From an uncultured Prevotellaceae bacterium (GTDB taxonomy: Bacteria; Bacteroidota; Bacteroidia; Bacteroidales; Bacteroidaceae): a stretch of DNA of 54,098 nucleotides. Below the pieces are notes generated by a model. That model did not search any database. It saw nothing but the letters and a program-made list of their open reading frames with translations, and was not told the DNA's origin. The position numbers and the translations under genes were made by a program. This document shows positions 43,627 through 51,050 of the stretch, one piece after another. The stretch spans positions 1-54,098 of the forward strand of contig ONQT01000017.1 in assembly GCA_900320045.1 (NCBI GenBank), written 5' to 3'. Position 1 is the stretch's first letter; the number at the start of each line of letters is the position of its first letter.

Positions 43627-43974
43627 TTAGTCCAAATCCGGCACTTCTGTCAGGTTGGCGTCGTCCCAGAGATGCTCCAGGTCGTAGTACTGGCGCTCGT
43701 CGGGCAGAAAGATATGCACCATAGCGTCGCCGTAGTCCATGGCTACCCATTGGGCGTTCTCCAGACCAGCCACCTGGCTTGGTTTCTCGCCCAGCTCCTT
43801 GCGGGCCATTTCGCCTACAGACTCCGTAATAGCCTCTACCTGAGCAGGAGAGTTGCCGTGACAGATGACGAAGTAGTTGGTGATTGCTCCGTCGATACCT
43901 TGCAGGTCACAAACAACAATGTGCTGACCTTTCTTCTCTTGAATACCTTTTATAATAGTATTAACTAATTCCAT
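43627..43974 (-). CDS. rsfS: Ribosomal silencing factor RsfS
   Basis: A 115-residue protein: IIKGIQEKKGQHIVVCDLQGIDGAITNYFVICHGNSPAQVEAI and VAMDYGDAMVHIFLPDERQYYDLEHLWDDA are the RsfS/Iojap signatures. It binds L14 and blocks subunit joining. It precedes ftsH, separated by a 70-base spacer with GAGAATTGAAAATTG repeats. Promoter minus-7 TATCTTTG lies at 43998-44005 on the minus strand. Confidence 0.95.
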   Translation of the reverse strand: MELVNTIIKGIQEKKGQHIVVCDLQGIDGAITNYFVICHGNSPAQVEAITESVGEMARKELGEKPSQVAGLENAQWVAMDYGDAMVHIFLPDERQYYDLEHLWDDANLTEVPDLD

Positions 43975-44069
43975 TCTTTATCCTTTAAATTGAAGTGCAA
44001 AGATAACGAATATTTTTGGATTATAGTCATAACTAATATTTTTTAACTGAAATTCGTGCCTGCCGACCT

Positions 44070-44098
44070 ACTTTTTTGCCGGTAGGAGACAAAAAAGT
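44070..44098. terminator. Hairpin between rsfS promoter and tRNA-Gln
   Basis: ACTTTTTTG (44070-44078) pairs with CAAAAAAGT (44090-44098), a 9-bp perfect inverted repeat. It may isolate the two divergent units; it is upstream of both, so its role as terminator is uncertain. Confidence 0.4.
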
Positions 44099-44109
44099 GC
44101 CGAAAAATT

Positions 44110-44139
44110 TTGGTGGTTCAATAATTTGTTGTACCTTTG
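44110..44139 (+). promoter_or_regulatory. Promoter of tRNA-Gln
   Basis: TTG (44110-44112) and TACCTTTG (44132-44139), 19 bp apart, about 42 bp before the tRNA. Confidence 0.65.
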
Positions 44140-44181
44140 CACCCGCAAATGAGAGATTTGCTCCTTTTGAAGGATTAAGTT

Positions 44182-44255
44182 TGGGGTATGGTGTAATGGT
44201 AACACTGCAGATTCTGGTCCTGCCTTTCCTGGTTCGAGTCCGGGTACCCCAACCA
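44182..44255 (+). tRNA. tRNA-Gln (CTG)
   Basis: The acceptor TGGGGTA (44182-44188) pairs with TACCCCA (44245-44251). The D arm is GTG-TAATGGTAA-CAC, the anticodon loop TTCTGGT has anticodon CTG, the T arm is CCTGG-TTCGAGT-CCGGG, and CCA is encoded (44253-44255). Base pair 31-39 is A-C, a mismatch at the top of the anticodon stem. The accessory region begins right after it. Confidence 0.93.
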
Positions 44256-44267
44256 ACAGCTGAATCA

Positions 44268-44297
44268 AGCGGAAATCTTCCGATTTCCGCTTTTTTC
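44268..44297 (+). terminator. Terminator of tRNA-Gln
   Basis: AGCGGAAATC (44268-44277) and GATTTCCGCT (44282-44291) form a perfect 10-bp stem with a 4-base loop followed by TTTTT. Confidence 0.9.
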
Positions 44298-44328
44298 TTG
44301 GTCGTTTAGGAAATGTTTTGTATTTTTG
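44298..44328 (+). promoter_or_regulatory. Promoter of a candidate small RNA
   Basis: TTG (44298-44300) and TATTTTTG (44321-44328), 20 bp apart, just after the tRNA-Gln terminator. No protein start follows on this strand. Confidence 0.5.
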
Positions 44329-44347
44329 CAACCGAGAAGAAATTCTG

Positions 44348-44416
44348 ACCTGTTTGGCAAGAAATACAAAAAATAGCTATATAGACCTTCGGGTTCAAGT
44401 CCGAGTGAAACAGGTA
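44348..44416 (+). ncRNA. Candidate tRNA-like RNA or tRNA remnant
   Basis: ACCTGTTT (44348-44355) is perfectly complementary to AAACAGGT (44408-44415), 68 nt overall, like an acceptor stem. Between them lies a T-arm-like hairpin: TTCGG-GTTCAAGT-CCGAG (44388-44405), which contains the B-box-like GGTTCAAGTCC. A D arm and a normal anticodon arm are absent; the middle is A-rich (about 30 nt). Two bases separate the T-arm from the acceptor, and the T-loop is 8 nt, so this is not a normal tRNA. A promoter precedes it. It may be a tRNA mimic RNA, or the decayed half of a tRNA at an integration site. A 10-bp tandem repeat, CTCGTGATTC, follows at 44451-44470. Confidence 0.35.
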
Positions 44417-44484
44417 CTTTGATTCACGCTAAGGAGTTGTATCAGTTGACCTCGTGATTCCTCGTGATTCTCTGTTTATTGAAA

Positions 44485-44522
44485 AAAAGAGAGGCCTCGT
44501 CTGAAGCCCCTCCCTCTCTCTC
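44485..44522 (-). terminator. Terminator of the HU/small-peptide operon
   Basis: On the minus strand AGAGAGG-type and CCTCTCT-type arms flank a C/A-rich loop and end in seven T residues. Confidence 0.6.
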
Positions 44523-44529
44523 TTAATTT

Positions 44530-44712
44530 TCAAAACGGTCCTCGTCCCATGCAACTGGTTGTTCCCAGTGCCGTCAGGAAGGCTGTGAGAGCGGCTACTA
44601 CAACCTTCACCACCACCTCAATCAATCGATTCTTCTTCAAAATTTTTCCCTTTTCTTTGACCGAGTTCATTTCTTTGACCAGAAGGTCAAAGCGACTTCG
44701 TCGATTACTCAT
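44530..44712 (-). CDS. Smalltalk-like small hydrophobic peptide
   Basis: A 60-residue protein with a charged start (MSNRRSRFDLLVKEMNSVKEKGKILKK) and one hydrophobic segment (about 30-52, IEVVVKVVVAALTAFLTALG) ending TTSCMGRGPF. It resembles the small 'smalltalk' proteins that follow HU-HIG genes in Bacteroidales, though with a longer start; the match is from memory. It follows the HU gene. Its start codon is inside an ATGAGAAATGAGA repeat. It probably sits in the inner membrane; function unknown. Confidence 0.6.
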   Translation of the reverse strand: MSNRRSRFDLLVKEMNSVKEKGKILKKNRLIEVVVKVVVAALTAFLTALGTTSCMGRGPF

Positions 44713-44742
44713 TTTTCATTTTCATTTCTCATTTCTCATTTA
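44712..44742. repeat. Repeat that forms a start codon
   Basis: On the minus strand AAATGAGAAATGAGAAATGA and AAATGAAAA lead directly into ATGAGT, the start of the small hydrophobic peptide gene. Confidence 0.7.
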
Positions 44743-44771
44743 AAAAGAGGCCCCTTGTGGGGCACTCTTTT
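44743..44771 (-). terminator. Hairpin between HU-HIG and the small peptide gene
   Basis: AAAAGAG-GCCCC-TTGT-GGGGC-A-CTCTTTT, a near-perfect stem with a T-run on the minus strand, directly after the HU-HIG stop. It could lower expression of the following peptide gene. Confidence 0.7.
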
Positions 44772-44775
44772 CGCC

Positions 44776-45402
44776 TTAGTTTTCGTCAGTTCCGCCGGGA
44801 TTAGGGGTGATCGTGCCGCTGTTGCCACCCTGGTTGTCACCGCCCTGGTTCTCGCCACCCTGGTTGTCATCGCCCGAATCGGAGCTGCCGCCCTGGTTAG
44901 GGTTAGCGTTAGGGTTAGCGTTAGCGTCCCCCTTGGCAGCAGCAATCTCCGCCTTGGTTTTGTCGGTCCAGCTCAGCTTCACGTCCTTCTTCAGCTCCTC
45001 GCGAGTGAAGTCGCCTGTGCTCTGAGCCAGCAGCTTGATGGTCTTCACGGCAGCGCCCGTCTTCTCGCCCTCCTTCAGAACACCCATTGTAGCCGAAGCC
45101 ACCTTGTCGCTCTGAGCATCGTAGAGCACCTCCAGACCGTTCGACTCCACCGTGGCCTTGAAGATAGCCAGGTTGCCCACCTTCACCGTGTTGCCGTTGA
45201 GCACCATCTCGCGCACACACTTCACGAAGTCGGTCAGCACACCCACTATCAAACCCTCCGAGAAGGCCGTGTTGTGTTCCGCCATGTGGTGAGCCATGTC
45301 GTGCAGGTCCATCGTTTGTTTGTAACTAACTCGGGCATACATCTTACCCGCGGTTTCGGTTTCCGAATTCTCGGTAACCTTTGAAAGATAAAGTTCAATC
45401 AT
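44776..45402 (-). CDS. HU-HIG DNA-binding protein with low-complexity tail
   Basis: A 208-residue HU-family protein: residues about 1-130 follow the HU-HIG pattern (MYARVSYKQTMDLHDMAHHMAEHN, FSEGLIVGVLTDFVKCVREMVLNGNTVKVGNLAIF). The rest is a Gly/Asn/Asp-rich tail (about 158-208) with NANPNANPNQ and QGGDNQGG units. It differs from the 6.4-kb HU-like protein in domain content (no winged helix). It would bind DNA as a dimer. It precedes the small hydrophobic peptide gene. The promoter reads TAACTTTG (45489-45496) with TTG (45517-45519), 20 bp apart. Confidence 0.82.
   Translation of the reverse strand: MIELYLSKVTENSETETAGKMYARVSYKQTMDLHDMAHHMAEHNTAFSEGLIVGVLTDFVKCVREMVLNGNTVKVGNLAIFKATVESNGLEVLYDAQSDKVASATMGVLKEGEKTGAAVKTIKLLAQSTGDFTREELKKDVKLSWTDKTKAEIAAAKGDANANPNANPNQGGSSDSGDDNQGGENQGGDNQGGNSGTITPNPGGTDEN
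44897..44926. repeat. Hexamer repeats GTTAGS
   Basis: GTTAGG and GTTAGC alternate in five tandem hexamers (with GTTAGCGTTAGCG at the end), encoding the NANPNANPNQ part of the HU tail. Confidence 0.75.
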
Positions 45403-45488
45403 ACCTTTTGTCGTGTTTTTTATGGTATTAGAAACTCCCTCAGACCAACTGCACCGGGTGGCCTGAATCCCGCTTTTTTAATATGTTA

Positions 45489-45519
45489 CAAAGTTACAAA
45501 AAATATTCGAAACCACCAA
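45489..45519 (-). promoter_or_regulatory. Promoter of the HU-HIG/small peptide operon
   Basis: TAACTTTG (45489-45496) and TTG (45517-45519) on the minus strand, 20 bp apart; the leader is about 80 nt. Confidence 0.65.
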
Positions 45520-45569
45520 ACATTTCCGCAACTTTTTTCGCAGAAAAACACACGCTTTTTTTGCCTCGT

Positions 45570-45643
45570 CAATAACCCATCCTTATCCGGCAATAAGGGC
45601 ATGTTATTGCGCGATAAGGGCATGTTATTGCAACTGTTATTGC
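45570..45643. repeat. Iteron-like repeats
   Basis: ATAAGGGCATGTTATTGC occurs exactly at 45593-45610 and 45614-45631 (21-bp period). A partial copy (TGTTATTGC) is at 45635-45643 and an imperfect inverted copy (CAATAAC…CCTTAT) at 45570-45586. The region lies between the HU promoter and the AT-rich tract. Confidence 0.75.
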
Positions 45644-45658
45644 AACAGTAGGCTACAA

Positions 45659-45866
45659 AATGACAAATGACAGATGACAGTTTCAAAACAACGTCCATCC
45701 CAGCATCTGCAAGAATCTATACTACTATATATATCTATTATTATATTTATTATTATATTTATTATTATATATATTTATAGTATATTTATTCAATTAATAA
45801 TAAAAGAGATAATCACACACACCCACTACCCCTCATTTTCAAAACTGTCATCTGTCATTTGTCATT
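45659..45866. repeat. 25-bp inverted repeat around an AT-rich tract
   Basis: The left arm (45659-45683, AATGACAAATGACAG then ATGACAGTTT) is a perfect complement of the right arm (45842-45866). Between them 158 bp include a tract (about 45713-45815) made almost only of A and T, with TTATTATTATAT units. A third copy of the ATGACAGATGACA unit is at 53440-53460. Confidence 0.85.
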
Positions 45867-45893
45867 GCAATGCAAAATAAACTGAAAAATATT

Positions 45894-45923
45894 TTGCGTT
45901 GTTTACGGTTTTTTGTACCTTTG
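45894..45923 (+). promoter_or_regulatory. Promoter of the restriction-modification gene
   Basis: TTG (45894-45896) and TACCTTTG (45916-45923), 19 bp apart, 35 bp before ATG 45959. Confidence 0.65.
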
Positions 45924-45958
45924 TAACCAAAGTTTTACAAGCCTCAAAAGCGCCAGAT

Positions 45959-48914
45959 ATGCTACTACAGAAAAACATCATCAAGAAGTATCTGAGCCTG
46001 ATTGGCGAAGAACAGACTGCAAAGCCCTGGGAGCAATACCAGCAGTTCTTCATGAACGAGGACATTCAGGCCAACATACATAAAATCAAGGAAGAGCAGT
46101 TTCAGGAAGGTTTCCTGCGCGAACTGTTCGTCAAAGTGTTGGGCTACACCATCAACCCCACCCCTAATTACAACCTCACTACAGAGCTAAAGAACGAGGT
46201 GGGTGCTAAGAAAGCAGATGGTGCTATTCTTATAGATGAAAAGGTGATTGGTGTTATCGAGCTGAAAGACCACAAGACACCTGACCTTGCCAGTATTGAG
46301 AATCAGGCATTCGGATATAAAAACAAGCACAAGGAAACGCGTCTTGTCGTCATCTCGAATTTTGAGAAGCTACGTTTGTATATTGACAATGCCGTGAGGA
46401 GGAGTCGGTGTCAAGCGAGGACCAGATAACCAAGGCTCTCTATAAGGACTACTCCGAGTTCAAACGAGTACTCTTTGCCGACATACTGGAACACAACCCT
46501 ACCCCTGAAGGCAAGGACACCAAGCAATGGCAGTTGCTCTTGTTCAAGAAGACGCAGAAGTTGCTTGACCGCCTGCTGTTCATTCTCTTTGCCGAGGATG
46601 CTGGACTGCTCCCGCCCAATATGATTCTGCAGATTCTGGACGAGTGGCAGCAGCTGAAAGACCTCGACATGGACGTACCACTCTACGAACGCATCAAGAA
46701 ACACTTCGGTTATCTCGACACAGGCTACAAGAGCAGCAAGTACGAGATATTCGCCTACAACGGAGGTCTATTCAAGCCCGACGAGGTGCTGGAAAATCTG
46801 AAAATCAGCGACGAGATTCTTGCCGAGCACACGCGCAGTCTCTCAGCCTACGACTTTGAAAGTGATGTTGACGTGAATATACTCGGACACATCTTCGAAA
46901 ACTCGCTCAGCGAGATTGAGGAAGTGACGCAGCAGATTACCAACGGTGAGGCTCCGAAGACCTCCAAGCGCAAGCAGGACGGCGTGTTCTATACACCAAA
47001 GAACTGAACATCGTCGAGGAGGAATACAACTCTGACCATCGTCGCCAGCTGAAAACTAAGCAGCACCTGCTGGATCAACTGAAGGCATATCGTGAGTGGT
47101 TACTCCAAATCACCGTTCTCGACCCAGCCTGTGGTAGTGGTGCTTTTCTGAATGCTGCCCTTCAGTTTCTGATGGGAGAGCATAAACAAATAGACGAGTT
47201 AGAGAAGAAAGTTTTAGGTTACAGCCTTGAGTTCCAAGATGTAGAGAACTATATCCTTGAGAACAATCTCTACGGTGTAGATATCAATGAAGAGAGTGTC
47301 GGCATAGCCCAGCTGGCACTCTGGCTGCGTACCGCCAAACCCCACCGCAAGTTGAACTCGCTGAACCAAAACATCAAGTGTGGTAACTCGCTCATCAGCG
47401 ACCCTGCCGTAGCAGGAGCCAAGGCTTTCGACTGGCAGAAGGAGTTCCCACAGGTCTTCGAGAAAGGAGGCTTCGATGTGGTAATAGGCAATCCGCCGTA
47501 TGTAAGTGCGCCAAACCAGGTCGCTTCACAAGAACTGTCAAAACAAAGAGAAGCCATAATTAATAGTGGAAAATATAGTTCGTTATTCCAAAAATGGGAT
47601 TTATACATTCCATTTATTGAATTAGGTATTAAACATCTTTGTAAAGACAATGGTCTTTCAGCAATGATTGTGCCTTATCCCTTAACGAATCAATTATATG
47701 CAAAAAAAAGCAGAGAGATGCTTCTTGACGAATTCTCTTTATATGAAGTATCAGACTTGAAAGGCACTAAAGTTTTTGAAGATGCGGCAGTGACGAGCAC
47801 CATTTTCTTTGTTCAAAAGGCAAGAAAGGAACAAATAATTACTATATCCAAAATAGAGGATGGTGTCCTACAACCCGTTTACACAAAGAATCGAGATGAT
47901 TTAGTTCAAGATGATAAGACATTTGTTTGGAATCTTGAGCATTCTGTTTCAAAGTCTAAGCGTCATGAGGATATGAATGTCCTTGGTGATTTTTGTTATG
48001 TAAGCGTTGGAATGGTTCTCAATGCAGACGAGAACATAGCAAAAGGTGAATTCGTAAAAGATGACTTAATTAGCGAAATAAAAGATGATATTCATTGTAA
48101 GGAATATGTAGAGGGGAAAGACCTTGAAAGATATCAAATAAAACGTGTCAGATACCTTGAATATGGAACCGAAAGGTGTCCTGCCAAGATCAGACGTAAA
48201 ACCTTTCCTGAATTATATACTAATAGAAAACTTGTTATCAATGGTCTGGGAAATTTCAAAGTTATCTTAGACAGTAAAGGCTCTCTTTGCTGTAATCATA
48301 AAGGTCAACTCTGTCTTTTGTGGAAAGATTTATGTGGAGTAGAGAACACAAGTATTGAAACAAGTATTAAGAAGTATTGCAAATTATCACGAAAAGAAAT
48401 GGAAAGCCTCTCTAAAGAATGTGATTTGCGATTTCTGTTGGCTATCCTAAATAGCAAATATGCCATCGAACTACTTAATAATATTCGAGGTGGTGATATG
48501 AATATTTATCCTGAGCATATTAGGAATATCCCTATTCCTGCAATATCTTATGAGGCTCAGCAACCATTCATCACTCTCGCTGACACGATGCTCACACTGC
48601 ATCTGCAACTTCAGGAGAAACGCTCTCGTTTTCTCCATCGTCTGAGTGAAAACTTTGAGGGATTGAAGATGACGAATGCGCTACAGCAGTTCGACACAAT
48701 GGACTTCAAGGGCCTGATGGCAGAGCTGAAGAAGCAGAAGATAAAACTCTCGCTCTCACAACAGGACGAGTGGGAAGACTATTTCAATGAGCGCGTAGCA
48801 GAGTGCCAGGAACTCACGGAACAAATCAAGGCTACCGATAACGAGATAGACAACCGCGTCTTCGACCTCTACGGACTGACAGAGGAAGAGCGCAAGATAG
48901 TAATGGAAGGATAA
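45959..48914 (+). pseudogene. Type IIG restriction-modification enzyme, broken by two deletions
   Basis: Three open frames in successive frames read as one Eco57I-like enzyme. Piece 1 (45959-46429) has the PD-(D/E)xK-type nuclease (GAKKADGAILIDEKVIGVIELKDHKT) and stops after NAV. Piece 2 (about 46399-47007) continues at EESVSSEDQITKALYKDYSEFKRVLF up to GVFYTPK. Piece 3 (about 47000-48914) resumes at KELNIVEEEYN and has SAM motif I DPACGSGAF (47121-47147), NPPYV (adenine-N6 type) and the target-recognition domain. At each joint a segment expected between the blocks is missing and the frame shifts, so these are deletions, not simple indels. The enzyme is unlikely to be made whole. The target-recognition part is AT-rich compared with the ends. 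Confidence 0.75.
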
Positions 48915-48990
48915 AGAGAACGGATATGGACGAACAACAAAATATCAAAAAAATACAGTAATGTCACTTTAAAGTAAATACATAATAACA

Positions 48991-50307
48991 ATGGACTACA
49001 CGAAAGTACCACGCGAACTGATATACAAAGAACGTAATGATTTAAAGGAATTTGGAGTACAAATACCAGAGACCATGAATTACTTGCTCTTTTTGCTCTT
49101 GAAACAACAAGCCCTCATGGGCACTTCGGGGGCAAGGGAGCTGGCTTTAAGGTGCTACAACAATGCCTATTATGTCTGTACACTTATTCTTCTTGAGGCA
49201 AATGATTTTCCCGAACTTTGTATTTCAGATTATGTAGATACAATCCTTGAGATAGAAAAAGGTAATAAACATATTGACGAGGTTTGTCTGGCTTCGATGG
49301 CAATGGCATGCCTATTGCTTGCCAGGTACGATTCAAATAAATACGGTAAGGATAGCGAGGTATGGAAAGCCATATATTATAGATGTACACACTATCAGTG
49401 GTATAACTCATCGGCAACCGATATTTTCCATGCTATGATGATGTTGAATTACAATTTGTCTTCACCTCTTTCGCCTACAGAATTTGCGCCGCGTGATATC
49501 GTGAAGGCTATAGGAGATGTAAATACATCGGCTTTGGCGTTAGGTTTTAAATATATCTGCGATCGACTTGCAGGTATAACAAACAAGCAAACTGCATCAT
49601 CGGGGGCTGTTTTGGCCATAAAACGCTTGAATGACGGACTTCAAGAATTATATGACAATTATGGATACGATCCCGAAACTAAAACATTTACCCCAGAAAT
49701 GGAAGAGGTTATCAGATATGACACTGATGGAAAAAACCTTTTCTTTCAAAATATAGAATTAAGGGAAGCAGCCTTAGAGTATATTATAGACCATCACCCT
49801 GGCAAAAATGCTGTTGCTCCTCAGTCAACTGAACCTTCAACTCCTGCAAAGAGTGCCCCCGTGGTTGAGCAACCAGAGATATCTGAAACTCAACAGGAAA
49901 ATGAAAAACTGAAAGCAGAAGTCAGTAGCTTACAGTCTAAACTGCGGGAAGCAAATCATACTATAGAAGAGTTAACACAACCAGTAGAGGAACTGACTGC
50001 AAAGGACAAGATACGAATGGCTTTTGCACTGCAATTACTAAAGGAGGCAGGATTAACAGACGAAACTATAAAAGTTAGAGGCAATGGTGCGAAAGTGGCA
50101 AGAATAATGTCGTTTCTGCTCGAAATTATATCCAAAAACAATAGGGGCAATAGTGCACAAATCTGCCAAACATTCCTCTCTGATAGTGGAAAATACTATC
50201 CGCAAACTCAAGATAATAACACTCTAATAGAACTCAATACCTTATGCTCTGAACTGGGCATAAACGTATGCCTAAGTATGGAATCGCAAAGTAATAACAA
50301 AAGGTGA
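48991..50307 (+). CDS. 438-residue coiled-coil protein, not recognised
   Basis: I do not recognise this protein. The first 250 residues are helical (MDYTKVPRELIYKERNDLKEF…ALRCYNNAYYVCTLILLEAND…). A Pro/Ser/Gln-rich linker (about 270-300) leads to a coiled coil (ENEKLKAEVSSLQSKLREANHTIEEL). The C-terminal domain (about 335-430: KDKIRMAFALQLLKEAGLTDETIKVRGNGAKVARIMSFLLEIIS… and then NTLIELNTLCSELGINV) looks like a self-contained helical module. It is AT-rich, codes from a poor ribosome site 76 bases after the restriction gene and may belong with it, or with the VirE-like gene. Confidence 0.7.
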   Translation: MDYTKVPRELIYKERNDLKEFGVQIPETMNYLLFLLLKQQALMGTSGARELALRCYNNAYYVCTLILLEANDFPELCISDYVDTILEIEKGNKHIDEVCLASMAMACLLLARYDSNKYGKDSEVWKAIYYRCTHYQWYNSSATDIFHAMMMLNYNLSSPLSPTEFAPRDIVKAIGDVNTSALALGFKYICDRLAGITNKQTASSGAVLAIKRLNDGLQELYDNYGYDPETKTFTPEMEEVIRYDTDGKNLFFQNIELREAALEYIIDHHPGKNAVAPQSTEPSTPAKSAPVVEQPEISETQQENEKLKAEVSSLQSKLREANHTIEELTQPVEELTAKDKIRMAFALQLLKEAGLTDETIKVRGNGAKVARIMSFLLEIISKNNRGNSAQICQTFLSDSGKYYPQTQDNNTLIELNTLCSELGINVCLSMESQSNNKR

Positions 50308-50453
50308 CATAGTGGCAGTTATTAGCATGGCAGTTAGAGAGAGACAATTTGGTTGTTAGAACTTATCGATTTACTTGTTAGAATAAAATAACAACTGCTT
50401 GTTACTTGTTATTTTGGCAAGACCAGTATAGTCAGCATTATTTTTGTACTATT

Positions 50454-50500
50454 AGCATCGCCGAAAGGAAGTAAAACTCCTGAGGCGATGCTCTTTTTTT
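50454..50500 (+). terminator. Terminator after the 438-residue protein gene
   Basis: AGCATCGCC (50454-50462) and GGCGATGCT (50484-50492) pair perfectly and enclose an inner GGAAG…CTCC hairpin; eight T residues follow. The other 145 bases of the gap show no gene. Confidence 0.8.
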
Positions 50501-50601
50501 CTATGTGCACTATAAGGACAGGAGCATCGAGACGCGTCTCAAATTTCTTCATTTATTCACCCATTAATGTCGCTACAGGACGACGGTATTTCGAAAACAA
50601 A

Positions 50602-50970
50602 ATGAAGAACAGAGAATTGAAAGCGTTTCGCGCTGCCAAGGGTGGCAAGACTCGCAAAGACCAGAAGATGAAAATCTTCTACAGTGAATTGAATCAGGGC
50701 TATCAACCAAATATGTTTGCCCTTGATTTGCTGAACGACACCATGCCCGACTGGGTGTATCCCACACTACGTCTGAACATGGCGGAAGCTCTGGAGGGCT
50801 ACAATGAAGACGTAGCTCTGGAAATTGCCGACAACTTGATAGACTGCTGGTGTGGACTGGGTCTGCATGTGACAGGTCTGAAGTATGTCGATAGACTGCT
50901 CGGTGAACTTTACATGCGGATATTGGCTTGCGCCCACGACCAGGGCATCAAACTGCCCATGTTCCCATGA
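50602..50970 (+). CDS. 122-residue protein, not recognised
   Basis: From ATG 50602 (MKNRELKAFRAAKGGKTRKDQ) the protein has 122 residues; an open extension to 50488 crosses the terminator and is rejected. It has a basic start and a helical remainder (FYSELNQGYQPNMFALDLLNDTMPDWVYPTLRLNMAEALEGYN, then IADNLIDCWCGLGLHVTGLKYVDRLLGELYMRI). No motif is recognised. It lies 80 bases before the VirE-like gene in the same direction and may serve it. Confidence 0.6.
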   Translation: MKNRELKAFRAAKGGKTRKDQKMKIFYSELNQGYQPNMFALDLLNDTMPDWVYPTLRLNMAEALEGYNEDVALEIADNLIDCWCGLGLHVTGLKYVDRLLGELYMRILACAHDQGIKLPMFP

Positions 50971-51050
50971 CGTGAGTAAACCCGGTGCGCGTCTTTGCGC
51001 TATTAGTAGAGGCGCGTACCTTAATTAAAAAACAAAAAGAATAAAAAGAT

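Noticed and set aside
44068-44331. Minus-strand frame of 87 residues over the tRNA-Gln gene
   Set aside because: It is the antisense of the tRNA; the GVPGLEPGKAGPESAV segment is the usual false translation of a tRNA gene.
44897-44926. Telomere-like TTAGGG repeats
   Set aside because: Only five imperfect hexamers, in frame inside a coding tail; no link to a chromosome end.
45593-45643. CRISPR array
   Set aside because: Only two exact 18-bp copies with a 3-bp gap; no spacers of proper size and no cas genes.
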